64,000 nt of DNA, taken from positions 1 through 64,000 of the forward strand of contig NZ_SSNZ01000002.1 in NCBI RefSeq assembly GCF_004801375.1, written 5' to 3'. Source of the stretch: Flavobacterium supellecticarium (GTDB taxonomy: Bacteria > Bacteroidota > Bacteroidia > Flavobacteriales > Flavobacteriaceae). This document shows, piece by piece, positions 51,021 through 58,898 of the stretch (positions are counted from its first letter, which is position 1; each line of letters starts with the position of its first letter). The position numbers and the translations under genes were made by a program. The notes under the pieces were generated by a model, which did no database searches, was not told the DNA's origin, and worked only from the letters and a program-made list of their open reading frames with translations.

Positions 51021-51437
51021 TTACGTTAGATCCCATTCAGTAAGCGTCTTGGTGAAAAAGTTTTTAAACGTTCCGGTGCTTTTTTTTTCATTGGAAAGAT
51101 AATACCCTATAAAATGGCTTGGGTAAAAATCATGCTTGCCAATAGTTATTTTGCAAAAATAGTAGTTGTTTCCGATCCGACTTTTATGACTGTAAAATGC
51201 TCCGCTCCAAAAACCATTTCGGTTTTGACATAGGGTTTCACCGATATATGCGGTTAATTTTGCTTCAAGATCAAATTTCGTGTCTTCGGAATTAATAGGA
51301 GAAGTTTCTAAAATACGATCGATTTCTAATTCCAAACTTTGAAGGCTAAAGTCAAGCGTATAGCCTAATGCCTGCATTTCTTTTGAAAATAAAGAAGCGG
51401 TTAATTTTGGATCGTCGGATTCGTTATGGGGTGTCAT
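51021..51437 (-). CDS. Orphan hypothetical protein
   Basis: 138 residues, cytoplasmic. The N-terminal half is acidic and helical (FSLQSLELEIDRILETSP). The C-terminal half is strand-rich with many aromatics (FYSHKSRIGNNYYFCKITIG, FYPSHFIGYYLSNE). I recognise no domain. The size and the aromatic beta layout recall small immunity-type proteins, but nothing nearby looks like a cognate toxin. It lies between GH92 and tRNA-Phe copy 2, in the segment bracketed by the tRNA repeats. Confidence 0.65.
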   Translation of the reverse strand: MTPHNESDDPKLTASLFSKEMQALGYTLDFSLQSLELEIDRILETSPINSEDTKFDLEAKLTAYIGETLCQNRNGFWSGAFYSHKSRIGNNYYFCKITIGKHDFYPSHFIGYYLSNEKKSTGTFKNFFTKTLTEWDLT

Positions 51438-51469
51438 ACAGTTATGATGTGAATACCAAAACTAAACAA

Positions 51470-51503
51470 AAAACCCTTGAAATCGTAAGAGATCAAGGGT
51501 TTT
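51470..51503 (-). terminator. Terminator of tRNA-Phe copy 2
   Basis: AAAACCCTTGA / TCAAGGGTTTT arms with a 12-base loop, 3' of the leftward tRNA. It differs in sequence from the copy 1 terminator. Confidence 0.78.
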
Positions 51504-51508
51504 GTAAG

Positions 51509-51581
51509 TGGTGCCTCCAGGAATCGAACCAGGGACACATGGATTTTCAGTCCATTGCTCTACCAACTGAGCTAAGGCACC
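51509..51581 (-). tRNA. tRNA-Phe (GAA), copy 2
   Basis: Same 73 bases as copy 1. About 90 bases including the tRNA and its leader are shared (48423-48514 region with 51504-51595). Confidence 0.95.
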
Positions 51582-51597
51582 GTCCTTATTGCGGGTG

Positions 51598-51627
51598 CAA
51601 ATATAGGGGCATTTTTTATTTATCCAA
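51598..51627 (-). promoter_or_regulatory. Promoter of tRNA-Phe copy 2
   Basis: Minus strand TTG (complement of 51625-51627), 19 bases, TATATTTG (complement of 51598-51605). Divergent from the coaX -7 box at 51655. Confidence 0.8.
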
Positions 51628-51654
51628 AACAATTCGGTAAAAAAAATCTATTTG

Positions 51655-51662
51655 TATCTTTG
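51655..51662 (+). promoter_or_regulatory. -7 element TAtcTTTG for the coaX operon
   Basis: Consensus match 19 bases before the ATG at 51682. It also argues against an upstream start at 51652. Confidence 0.6.
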
Positions 51663-51681
51663 GATTTTAATCGGAAAAATA

Positions 51682-52413
51682 ATGCTTTTAGCAATAGATG
51701 TAGGGAATACCCGGATCAAAGTGGCTGTATTTGAAAAAGATAGCCTGCTGGATCAGGATGCGTTTGATAAAACAGAAGCCGTAAATCGGTTTTCGAAAAT
51801 CCTGGAAAAATATACGCAAATAGAAAATGCGATACTTTCCAGAGTAGGATTTTTGGACGAAACGGTTCTGAAATGTCTGGAAAGTCGGCTAACATTGCAT
51901 GTTATTACCCCGGATAGTCCGATGCCGTTTTATAATCGTTATGAAACGCCAAAAACATTGGGAATCGACCGAATGGTGCTAGCTTCGGGTGCGGTATTTC
52001 AGTTTCCGAAACAAAACCGATTGGTAATCGACTCCGGAACCTGCATTACCTACGACTTTATTGATGCCGACGACAATTACCTTGGTGGAGCCATTTCGCC
52101 GGGACTTCGGTTGCGGTATGAATCCTTACATAATTATACGGCAAAATTACCGTTATTAACCCTTGAAAACCCGTCGGGCCTGATCGGAGGATCTACAAAA
52201 CAGTCGATTCATTCCGGTGTGGTGAACGGATTTTTGTGTGAAGTTGACGGGCTTATCGAACGCTATCGTCAACAATATCAAGTTTTAACAGTAATTTTAA
52301 CAGGAGGTGATACGGATTTTTTGGCTAAAAGCGTAAAAAACACCATATTTGCCAATCCAAATTTTCTATTGGAAAGTTTGAACCACTTATATCAATATAC
52401 AATCAACAAATGA
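51682..52413 (+). CDS. coaX: Type III pantothenate kinase
   Basis: 243 residues. First step of CoA synthesis from pantothenate. ASKHA-fold motifs: LLAIDVGNTRIK at 2-13 (phosphate 1, Asp6), TLGIDRMVLASGA near 93 (GxDR substrate motif), VIDSGTCITYDFID near 115 (phosphate 2) and LTGGDTDFLAK near 210. Start at the ATG 51682, because the promoter box overlaps the longer frame. Overlaps the next gene by 4 bases. Confidence 0.95.
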   Translation: MLLAIDVGNTRIKVAVFEKDSLLDQDAFDKTEAVNRFSKILEKYTQIENAILSRVGFLDETVLKCLESRLTLHVITPDSPMPFYNRYETPKTLGIDRMVLASGAVFQFPKQNRLVIDSGTCITYDFIDADDNYLGGAISPGLRLRYESLHNYTAKLPLLTLENPSGLIGGSTKQSIHSGVVNGFLCEVDGLIERYRQQYQVLTVILTGGDTDFLAKSVKNTIFANPNFLLESLNHLYQYTINK

Positions 52414-53681
52414 TTAAAAAGATAATTCTAGGCACTAGTTTGCTTTTTTCTTCCGTAATTTTTGCACAGGAAGGTACCGCTTCGCCGTATTCCTTTTATG
52501 GAATCGGAGATGTAAAGTACCGCGGAACCCATGAAAATAAAGCCATGGGAGGGTTGGGGATCATTCCGGACAGTATTCACCTGAATCTTCAAAATCCCGC
52601 ATCGTTAGCGTCCTTACGCCTAACGACATTTTCGGTGGGAGCGACAAACCGTAGTACGACTTTTAAAACGGATTCGCAAAAAGAAACAGCAAGCAGAACG
52701 ACATTCGATTATCTGGCACTGGGATTCCCGATTACTAAAAAAGCGGGTGTTTCGTTTGGAATCATGCCATATTCTTCTGTTGGTTATAAGGTGGATCAAA
52801 CAACAACTACGCAATTGTCAACCGGAGATATTCTAAATACGAACAAACGTTTTACTGGTGAAGGTGGTGTAAATAATGTATTCTTAGGATTGGGATATAA
52901 AATCACGTCGAAATTAAGCATCGGAGCGGATTTTCAATATAATTTCGGACGAGTGGAAACCAAATCCGTTGTTTTTATGGACGATGTATATCTTGGAAAA
53001 CGCGAGATCAATACAGCTCGTTATAGTGGAGTGGCCTTTAATACGGGTTTAATGTACCAGACCAAAATCAATAAAAAATACGACTGGTATAGCAGTTTTA
53101 CCTATTCGCCACAAAGTAACTTAAAAGCGGATAATAGTGGTTCGGTAGCGGCCATTACCTATTCGGGTACCGGAGCAGAGTTGGAGTCGGATGTGGTAAA
53201 CTACGAAGCCACGCAATCTACGTTTAAATTACCGGCTAAATATGCATTAGGAACTGGTTTTGGAATTGCAAAACAATGGTTTGTTGGTGCTGAAGTAACT
53301 TTTCAGGATAAAAGCAGTTTTGTAAATCGTTTTGATCAGATTACAAATGTTGGTTTCGAAAAAGCACAGCGTTATGTAATTGGAGGGTATATTACACCAA
53401 AATTCAACTCGTTTACCAGCTATCTGGAGCGTGTAACCTATAGAGCTGGTTTCCGATATGAAAACACCGGGCTTGTGATCAACAATCAATCCGTTAAAGA
53501 TTATAGTGTAAATGCCGGTTTTGGATTGCCAATCGGTCGAAGTCTTTCGAATCTGAACGTTGGATTTGAATACGGAACAAAAGGAACGACAAGTAGTAAC
53601 CTGGTTCAGGAAAACTACTTTGGAATTTATATCGGACTGTCGGTAAATGACCTATGGTTTAAGCGAACTAAATACGAATAG
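52410..53681 (+). CDS. Outer-membrane beta-barrel protein
   Basis: 423 residues. The signal peptide ends SSVIFA-Q. YSFYGIGDVKYRGTHENKAM and LQNPASLASLRL near 60 resemble the N-terminal plug of FadL/PorV-like barrels. The rest is alternating amphipathic strands to residue 423. No PorV C-terminal features are certain. In Flavobacteria this gene commonly lies between coaX and lptC, so it is probably an envelope protein linked to that operon, function unknown. Confidence 0.82.
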   Translation: MIKKIILGTSLLFSSVIFAQEGTASPYSFYGIGDVKYRGTHENKAMGGLGIIPDSIHLNLQNPASLASLRLTTFSVGATNRSTTFKTDSQKETASRTTFDYLALGFPITKKAGVSFGIMPYSSVGYKVDQTTTTQLSTGDILNTNKRFTGEGGVNNVFLGLGYKITSKLSIGADFQYNFGRVETKSVVFMDDVYLGKREINTARYSGVAFNTGLMYQTKINKKYDWYSSFTYSPQSNLKADNSGSVAAITYSGTGAELESDVVNYEATQSTFKLPAKYALGTGFGIAKQWFVGAEVTFQDKSSFVNRFDQITNVGFEKAQRYVIGGYITPKFNSFTSYLERVTYRAGFRYENTGLVINNQSVKDYSVNAGFGLPIGRSLSNLNVGFEYGTKGTTSSNLVQENYFGIYIGLSVNDLWFKRTKYE

Positions 53682-53688
53682 TATTCTG

Positions 53689-54243
53689 ATGAAGGTACAC
53701 TTTGGAAAATATTTTCTAACATTAGTCACAGTTCTCGCTGTGACTGTGTTTTTTTCATGCGAAAGCAATTTTAAAGACGTACAGCGTATCAATGCGGTAC
53801 CGTTTTCTCCCATTGGAGAAGCCGAGCATGTAAATTTAAAATATACCGATTCGGGTAGGATCAAAGCGATATTAGTGAGCCCGTTATTGTTGGATTTTTC
53901 CAATTTAAAATATCCGTATACTGAATTTCCGAAAGGCGTATTTGTGACCCTTTTTGATGAACGTGGTAATAAAAGCTATGTAGAGTCCGATTATGCAATT
54001 ACCTATGCCAAAACCGACATTATCGATTTACAGGGTCATGTAAAGATAACATCCAGTGATGGTAAAGTACTGCAAACGGAACAATTGTACTACGATCAGA
54101 AAAATGAATGGTTTTTTACCGAGAAATATTTTAAATTTACAGATGCGAACAGTTACCTGGAAGGAAAAGGTATCGATTTTAGCAAAGATTTTTCAGTTAT
54201 GAATGCCCAGCAAAACAGGGGCGAGATTTCAAAGATAGAGTAA
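53689..54243 (+). CDS. lptC: LptC-like LPS export protein
   Basis: 184 residues from the ATG at 53689. An N-terminal lipobox-like VFFSC (Cys 24) suggests a lipoprotein form, as in Bacteroidota. LptC beta-jellyroll strands: AEHVNLKYTDSGRIKAILVS, FPKGVFVTLFDERGNKSYVE, then the duplicated 'AITYAKTDIIDLQGHVKITS' strand and 'LQTEQLYYDQKNEWFFTEKY', the family signature. Acts with LptB2FG and LptA in carrying LPS across the periplasm. 7 bases downstream of the barrel gene. Confidence 0.88.
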   Translation: MKVHFGKYFLTLVTVLAVTVFFSCESNFKDVQRINAVPFSPIGEAEHVNLKYTDSGRIKAILVSPLLLDFSNLKYPYTEFPKGVFVTLFDERGNKSYVESDYAITYAKTDIIDLQGHVKITSSDGKVLQTEQLYYDQKNEWFFTEKYFKFTDANSYLEGKGIDFSKDFSVMNAQQNRGEISKIE

Positions 54244-54245
54244 TT

Positions 54246-54422
54246 ATGGGATTATTAAAGTACGTCCACTATTTGTATTTGGTTTTAGCAGTATTGTTTA
54301 TTTATGAAGGCGTACGGCGACAACAGGCCGGAGAAAGCTACCTGATTAATTTTCTTTTTGCGGCTGTAGCCATTTTTATGTTTTTCTTCAGAAGACATTT
54401 TTCAAACAAGATGAAACGATAG
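54246..54422 (+). CDS. 58-residue two-TM protein
   Basis: A short frame of 58 codons starting 2 bases after the lptC stop and ending 12 bases before the CNNM gene. It encodes two hydrophobic helices: YVHYLYLVLAVLFIYEGVRR at about 6-25 and FLFAAVAIFMFFFRRHF at about 36-52, with basic flanks. Tight spacing and a good hydrophobic pattern support real coding. Small membrane proteins here are usual in Flavobacterial lptC loci. Role unknown; perhaps an accessory to LptC or the CNNM transporter. Confidence 0.75.
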   Translation: MGLLKYVHYLYLVLAVLFIYEGVRRQQAGESYLINFLFAAVAIFMFFFRRHFSNKMKR

Positions 54423-54434
54423 GATAAGCAATAT

Positions 54435-55691
54435 ATGGAAATAGCGATAATCATAACGTGTCTGATTTTGTCCGCGTTCTTTTCCGGGATGGAAATAGCC
54501 TATATCGCTTCCAATAAAGTTTACCTGAGTATCGAAAAAAAACAAAACACTTTTTTTTCAAAAATACTAACCCGACTCACAGAAAAACCGGCTCATTTTA
54601 TAGCATCTATGTTATTGGGAAAAAGTATCGTTTTTACGATTTACGGTTATTTTTCCAGTGCTTTGGTGGTGCAGTTGCTTCGGGAACACGGCGTTTTATT
54701 AAACTCTTTTCAGATGATCGTGATGCAGGTGCTTATCGCAACCGCGTTGCTATTGCTTACGTCCAGTTTTCTTCCGAAAGTTATTTTTCAGATTTATCCG
54801 AATACGCTGATTAAAGTACTGGCCTTGCCGGCCTATTGCTTTTACCTGCTATTTTCAGGGATTTCCAAAATTGTCGTAGCGATTGCTGATAAAGTCCTGG
54901 TTCATGTTTTTAAACTCGAACGAAATAAAGAAGTGCTGTATTTTAATAGGGGTGAGTTGGGAACCTATATTACCGAACAGGTCAATGCGGCCGAAAACCA
55001 ACAGGAAATAGATGCCGAGATACAGATTTTTCAGAATGCATTGGAATTTTCCGATGTTAAAGTGCGCGATATTATGACTCCACGAACGGAAATTGCTGCG
55101 GTGGAATTGTGCGATAGCGTTACAGAACTGCGGGAATTGTTTGTAGAAACCGGTTACTCCAAAATAGTGATATACGAAGGGACGCTTGATAATAGCATCG
55201 GATATGTGCATTCGTTCGAATTGTTTAAGAAGCCAACCGATATTCAGTCGGTAATGATACCGGTGGAATATGTGCCGGAAACCGTGCTGATTAAAGAGGT
55301 GTTGGATTTGCTTACAAAAAAGCGGAAAAGTATGGCGGTAGTTATCGACGAATATGGAGGAACTGCCGGTATTGTTACGGTAGAAGATATTATCGAAGAA
55401 TTATTCGGTGAAATTGAAGACGAACACGATCTGGAAGAACTGATCGAGGAAAAGCGGAATGATCATTCATTTTTGTTTTCGGCTCGTTTAAATGTGGAAT
55501 ATGTTAACCAGAAATATAATCTTAAAATTCCGGTAAGTGATTCCTATGTTACATTAGGGGGCTTCATTGTACATGCGACCAAGGAAATCCCGCAACAGGG
55601 ACAGCAATTGGAGTTGTCCGGTTACCGGATTATAATACGCGAGGCTTCCGGTAAACGAATTGAATTAATCGAAGTTCGTATCAAAGAATAA
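54435..55691 (+). CDS. CNNM/CorC-type membrane protein with CBS pair
   Basis: 418 residues. The N-terminal DUF21 (CNNM) TM domain (about 1-150) begins with the family's CLILSAFFSGMEIAYIAS. A CBS pair follows (about 190-320), with RDIMTPRTEIAAVELCDSV and VVIDEYGGTAGIVTVEDIIE. The C-terminal CorC_HlyC domain ends at 418. Despite the old name hemolysin, the family is implicated in magnesium or divalent-cation homeostasis. Follows the small two-TM gene and lptC in an operon-like run. Confidence 0.92.
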   Translation: MEIAIIITCLILSAFFSGMEIAYIASNKVYLSIEKKQNTFFSKILTRLTEKPAHFIASMLLGKSIVFTIYGYFSSALVVQLLREHGVLLNSFQMIVMQVLIATALLLLTSSFLPKVIFQIYPNTLIKVLALPAYCFYLLFSGISKIVVAIADKVLVHVFKLERNKEVLYFNRGELGTYITEQVNAAENQQEIDAEIQIFQNALEFSDVKVRDIMTPRTEIAAVELCDSVTELRELFVETGYSKIVIYEGTLDNSIGYVHSFELFKKPTDIQSVMIPVEYVPETVLIKEVLDLLTKKRKSMAVVIDEYGGTAGIVTVEDIIEELFGEIEDEHDLEELIEEKRNDHSFLFSARLNVEYVNQKYNLKIPVSDSYVTLGGFIVHATKEIPQQGQQLELSGYRIIIREASGKRIELIEVRIKE

Positions 55692-55805
55692 AGAAATATC
55701 CAAATAAAAAAGTAAAAATATTTGAAAATATAGTGGGACATCTTTTATTATTAAATAGATAATTGTATTTTCGCCCACTGAATAAAAAAAATAATATCAT
55801 AAAAG

Positions 55806-57905
55806 ATGGCAGTTTTATCAAAAATTAGACAGCGTTCGATCCTTTTAATTGGAGTTATCGGATTTTGTTTGCTAGCATTCGTAATTGGGGATGTTATCCA
55901 AAGCGGAGGATTTAGACAAAGTACACGTAACGTAGGTAGTGTAAATGGAGTAGATATCTCAGCTCAGGACTTTTTGCAAAAAGTATCTATGGCAGAAAAA
56001 AACAGCCAGGGTATGAGCAATACACAAGCTTCAAACGGAGTTTGGGAGCAGGAAGTAAAACAAATCCTATTAGACGCTGAATTTGAAAAAATCGGTTTAA
56101 AAATCGGAAAAGAGCAAATGATTAATGTAATCAAACAGAATCCTAACTTTGCTCAGGATCCAAGATTTTTAAATGCTGCCGGTCAGTTTGACGTAAATAA
56201 ATTCAACGAATTTGTAGCCAGTATCAAATCATCACAGCCGGATCAGTGGAATAACTGGTTGGCGTATGAAAAACAATTGCAGCAAATGGCTACCGAGCAA
56301 ATGTATTATACCATGATCAAAGCAGGTCTTGTAACGACTAAAAGCGATGGTAAATTTGCTTACGAAAGAGAAAACGACAAAGTTAATTTCGACTATGTAG
56401 CGGTTCCGTATACTACAATCAACGATGATGAAGTAAAAGTTTCCGATAGCGAAATTTTGGATTACGTTAAGAAAAATCCTAAAAAATATAAATCAGAAAA
56501 CTCACGTGAAATAGAATACGTATTCTTCGAAAACAAACCGTCTAAAGAAGACGAGGATGAAATGAAGAAAACAATCGAAGGATTATTATCCGGACGTGTA
56601 GTTTATAACGACAAAACGGGAACTAACGATACGTTACCTGGTTTTAAAGGTGCTAAAAACGTAGAAGAGTTTGTGAATGCAAATTCCGATATCAAATACG
56701 ATTCGTCGTATGTAGCGAAAAAAGACCTGCCATTGGAAAATCAGGAGCAGTTATTTAACCTTTCAACAGGAGAAGTATTCGGACCATACATCCACAACGG
56801 GTACTACTGTTTGTCTAAAATGATGGGAAGAAAAGGTGGTGCTACTGCAAAAGCAAGTCACATTCTATTGAGCTATGCCGGAAAAATGCCAGGTATTACC
56901 AGAACAAAAGAAGAGGCTAAAGCAAAAGCAGAAGAATTGTTAAAACAAGCACAGGCAAATCCATCAAGCTTTGCCATGTTGGCGATGACAAATACAGACG
57001 ATCCGGGATCAAAACAAACCGGAGGTATGTACGATAACATCCAACCTGGTCAAATGGTGAAAACGTTCAACGATTTCGTATTCAACAACCCGGTAGGTAA
57101 AATTGGAATGGTAGAAACAGAATATGGTTTCCACGTAATTAAAGTAGACGATAAATACGATGCTGTTCGTTTGGCTACGATTGCACAAAAAATTGAACCA
57201 TCTGAGGCAACTGCTGATGCGATTTATGTAAAAGCTACAAAATTAGAAGCGGAAGCTGCAGATAAAGATTTCGACAAAGTAGCAAAAGAAATGGGATTAA
57301 CGGTAGTTCCGGCAATGAACGTTAAAGCTACAGATGAAAGTCTTCCGGGACTTCAAAACCAGAGACAAATTGTACTTTGGGCATTTGGAAAAGATACAAA
57401 AGAAGGAGCTGTTAAGAAATTTGACAACCTTGAAGGACATATCATCGCAAAATTAAAAGGGAAAAACGAAACCGGTTTGATTTCTTTGGAAGAGGCTAAA
57501 CAAACAGTATTGCCAATCCTTAGAAACCAGAAAAAAGCGGAGAAAATCAAAGCTAAAATGCAAGGCGCTACTTTGGAAGCGGTTTCACAAAAATCAGGTG
57601 CTGCTGTTAACGTAGCTTCAAATGTGACAATCGATAACCCAAGTATCCCGAACATCGGGCAAGAGCCTAAAGTTGTAGGAACGGCTTTCGGATTAGGAAA
57701 CGGAAAAACTTCAAAATTAATCGAAGGTCAAATGGCTGTTTTCATGATCAGAACGAAAGACGTAGTAAAAGCTCCGGCTTTACCAAACTATGCGACTTAT
57801 ACGGCAAAAATCAAAACGCAAACACAAGGCGCTTCTTCATACCGCGTAATTGCTGCCCTGAAAGCAGCTGCTAAGATCGAAGATAACAGAGCTGCGTTAC
57901 AATAG
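55806..57905 (+). CDS. Periplasmic peptidyl-prolyl isomerase PpiD/SurA-like
   Basis: 699 residues. A single TM helix (about 11-30, SILLIGVIGFCLLAFVIGDV) anchors a periplasmic chaperone. SurA_N-type helices (about 40-170) flank a parvulin domain (about 345-450) with KASHILLSYAGKMPG at its start and ETEYGFHVIKVDD near its end. A further domain at 560-690 precedes the C-terminus. PpiD homologues assist folding of secreted proteins. Codon use is richer in frequent codons than in neighbours, consistent with high expression. Confidence 0.9.
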   Translation: MAVLSKIRQRSILLIGVIGFCLLAFVIGDVIQSGGFRQSTRNVGSVNGVDISAQDFLQKVSMAEKNSQGMSNTQASNGVWEQEVKQILLDAEFEKIGLKIGKEQMINVIKQNPNFAQDPRFLNAAGQFDVNKFNEFVASIKSSQPDQWNNWLAYEKQLQQMATEQMYYTMIKAGLVTTKSDGKFAYERENDKVNFDYVAVPYTTINDDEVKVSDSEILDYVKKNPKKYKSENSREIEYVFFENKPSKEDEDEMKKTIEGLLSGRVVYNDKTGTNDTLPGFKGAKNVEEFVNANSDIKYDSSYVAKKDLPLENQEQLFNLSTGEVFGPYIHNGYYCLSKMMGRKGGATAKASHILLSYAGKMPGITRTKEEAKAKAEELLKQAQANPSSFAMLAMTNTDDPGSKQTGGMYDNIQPGQMVKTFNDFVFNNPVGKIGMVETEYGFHVIKVDDKYDAVRLATIAQKIEPSEATADAIYVKATKLEAEAADKDFDKVAKEMGLTVVPAMNVKATDESLPGLQNQRQIVLWAFGKDTKEGAVKKFDNLEGHIIAKLKGKNETGLISLEEAKQTVLPILRNQKKAEKIKAKMQGATLEAVSQKSGAAVNVASNVTIDNPSIPNIGQEPKVVGTAFGLGNGKTSKLIEGQMAVFMIRTKDVVKAPALPNYATYTAKIKTQTQGASSYRVIAALKAAAKIEDNRAALQ

Positions 57906-57924
57906 TATACCGACTGTAGTCAAT

Positions 57925-57962
57925 AAAAAAAGGCATCCGATGAAAATCGGATGCCTTTTTTT
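57925..57962. terminator. Strong terminator between convergent ppiD-like and GYDIA genes
   Basis: 17-base arms AAAAAAAGGCATCCGAT / ATCGGATGCCTTTTTTT with GAAA loop. Confidence 0.92.
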
Positions 57963-57974
57963 ATGATGTTTTTT

Positions 57975-58892
57975 TTATAAAATCATTTCAGAATAGGGAA
58001 TAACAATCGGAAAGCCTTTCTCTTTAAAATAAGCCGTAGGATCATCTGGCGCTATGGCAAGTATAAAATCGCCGCCCCAGGCACCAAGACTCTTTAAGGC
58101 GCCTTTAAAATCGTTGAAAAAGCGTTCCTTAACGGTTTCCATTTCCAATATATCACTCAGAATGCTTTCATGTTGATTGATCAACGAACCAAACTGATAC
58201 AAATCATTGGCAACAAGAATCGCTTCCGTTAGCGCATCGATTTTAGAAATCATTTTATCAATACGCTGTTGCTTGTCGTAATAACTCATAATCGCCGATT
58301 TGCTGCTTTGCTTCTGATTGAGATACACAAAATACAGGTTTTGGTGAAACGATAAATCCAACTGTAAAGGCGTTACCGTAGGTCGTTTAAAACGCGTCAA
58401 CTGGTAAATGATAGGAGTATTATTCTGAGCACAGGCAATGTCGTAACCGCTACCGCCAAAACTGGATTCCAGTAAACGATACGCATCAACCTGGAGCCAT
58501 TGTGCGATATTGTTGATCAAAGTAGAAGATGTGCCAAGTCCCCATAATCGGGGAAATGTTAAGCGCGTCGTTACACTATATCCGGTATCGGAATTAAGAA
58601 AATCAGGATTAAGCTGTGCGGCTTCATACAAAATTTCGATTAATGTATTTTTGATTCCGGCTTGCGATCCGAAATTTTCCTTATTGCGAATACTGTCAAA
58701 CGAAATTTGATCCTCAAACCAGATAGTGGAATCGGCATCATAACTCTGCCAACGTATTATTTGCTCCGGGACTTTTTCGATATCGAGAAACTGACCGTAT
58801 TTTGTAGGAAGCGCAATCGCTTTCGCACCGTCCAGAACGACATATTCGCCGGTAAGCAGGAGTTTTCCGTTGCTGTAAAAAGTCTTTTTCAA
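57975..58892 (-). CDS. GYDIA-family GHMP kinase, candidate phosphomevalonate kinase
   Basis: 305 residues. GHMP motif 1 is LLLTGEYVVLDGAKAIALP at 11-29. The ATP loop is PRLWGLGTSSTLI near 113. GSGYDIACAQNNTPIIY near 147 names the GYDIA family. A C-terminal GAWGGDFILA near 270 is motif 3. The gene starts 6 bases after the HMG-CoA reductase stop, so it is co-transcribed with a mevalonate-pathway gene. The window has mevalonate kinase and decarboxylase elsewhere but no canonical phosphomevalonate kinase, so this protein is a good candidate for that step. This is inference. Confidence 0.82.
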   Translation of the reverse strand: MKKTFYSNGKLLLTGEYVVLDGAKAIALPTKYGQFLDIEKVPEQIIRWQSYDADSTIWFEDQISFDSIRNKENFGSQAGIKNTLIEILYEAAQLNPDFLNSDTGYSVTTRLTFPRLWGLGTSSTLINNIAQWLQVDAYRLLESSFGGSGYDIACAQNNTPIIYQLTRFKRPTVTPLQLDLSFHQNLYFVYLNQKQSSKSAIMSYYDKQQRIDKMISKIDALTEAILVANDLYQFGSLINQHESILSDILEMETVKERFFNDFKGALKSLGAWGGDFILAIAPDDPTAYFKEKGFPIVIPYSEMIL

Positions 58893-58898
58893 AATGAA

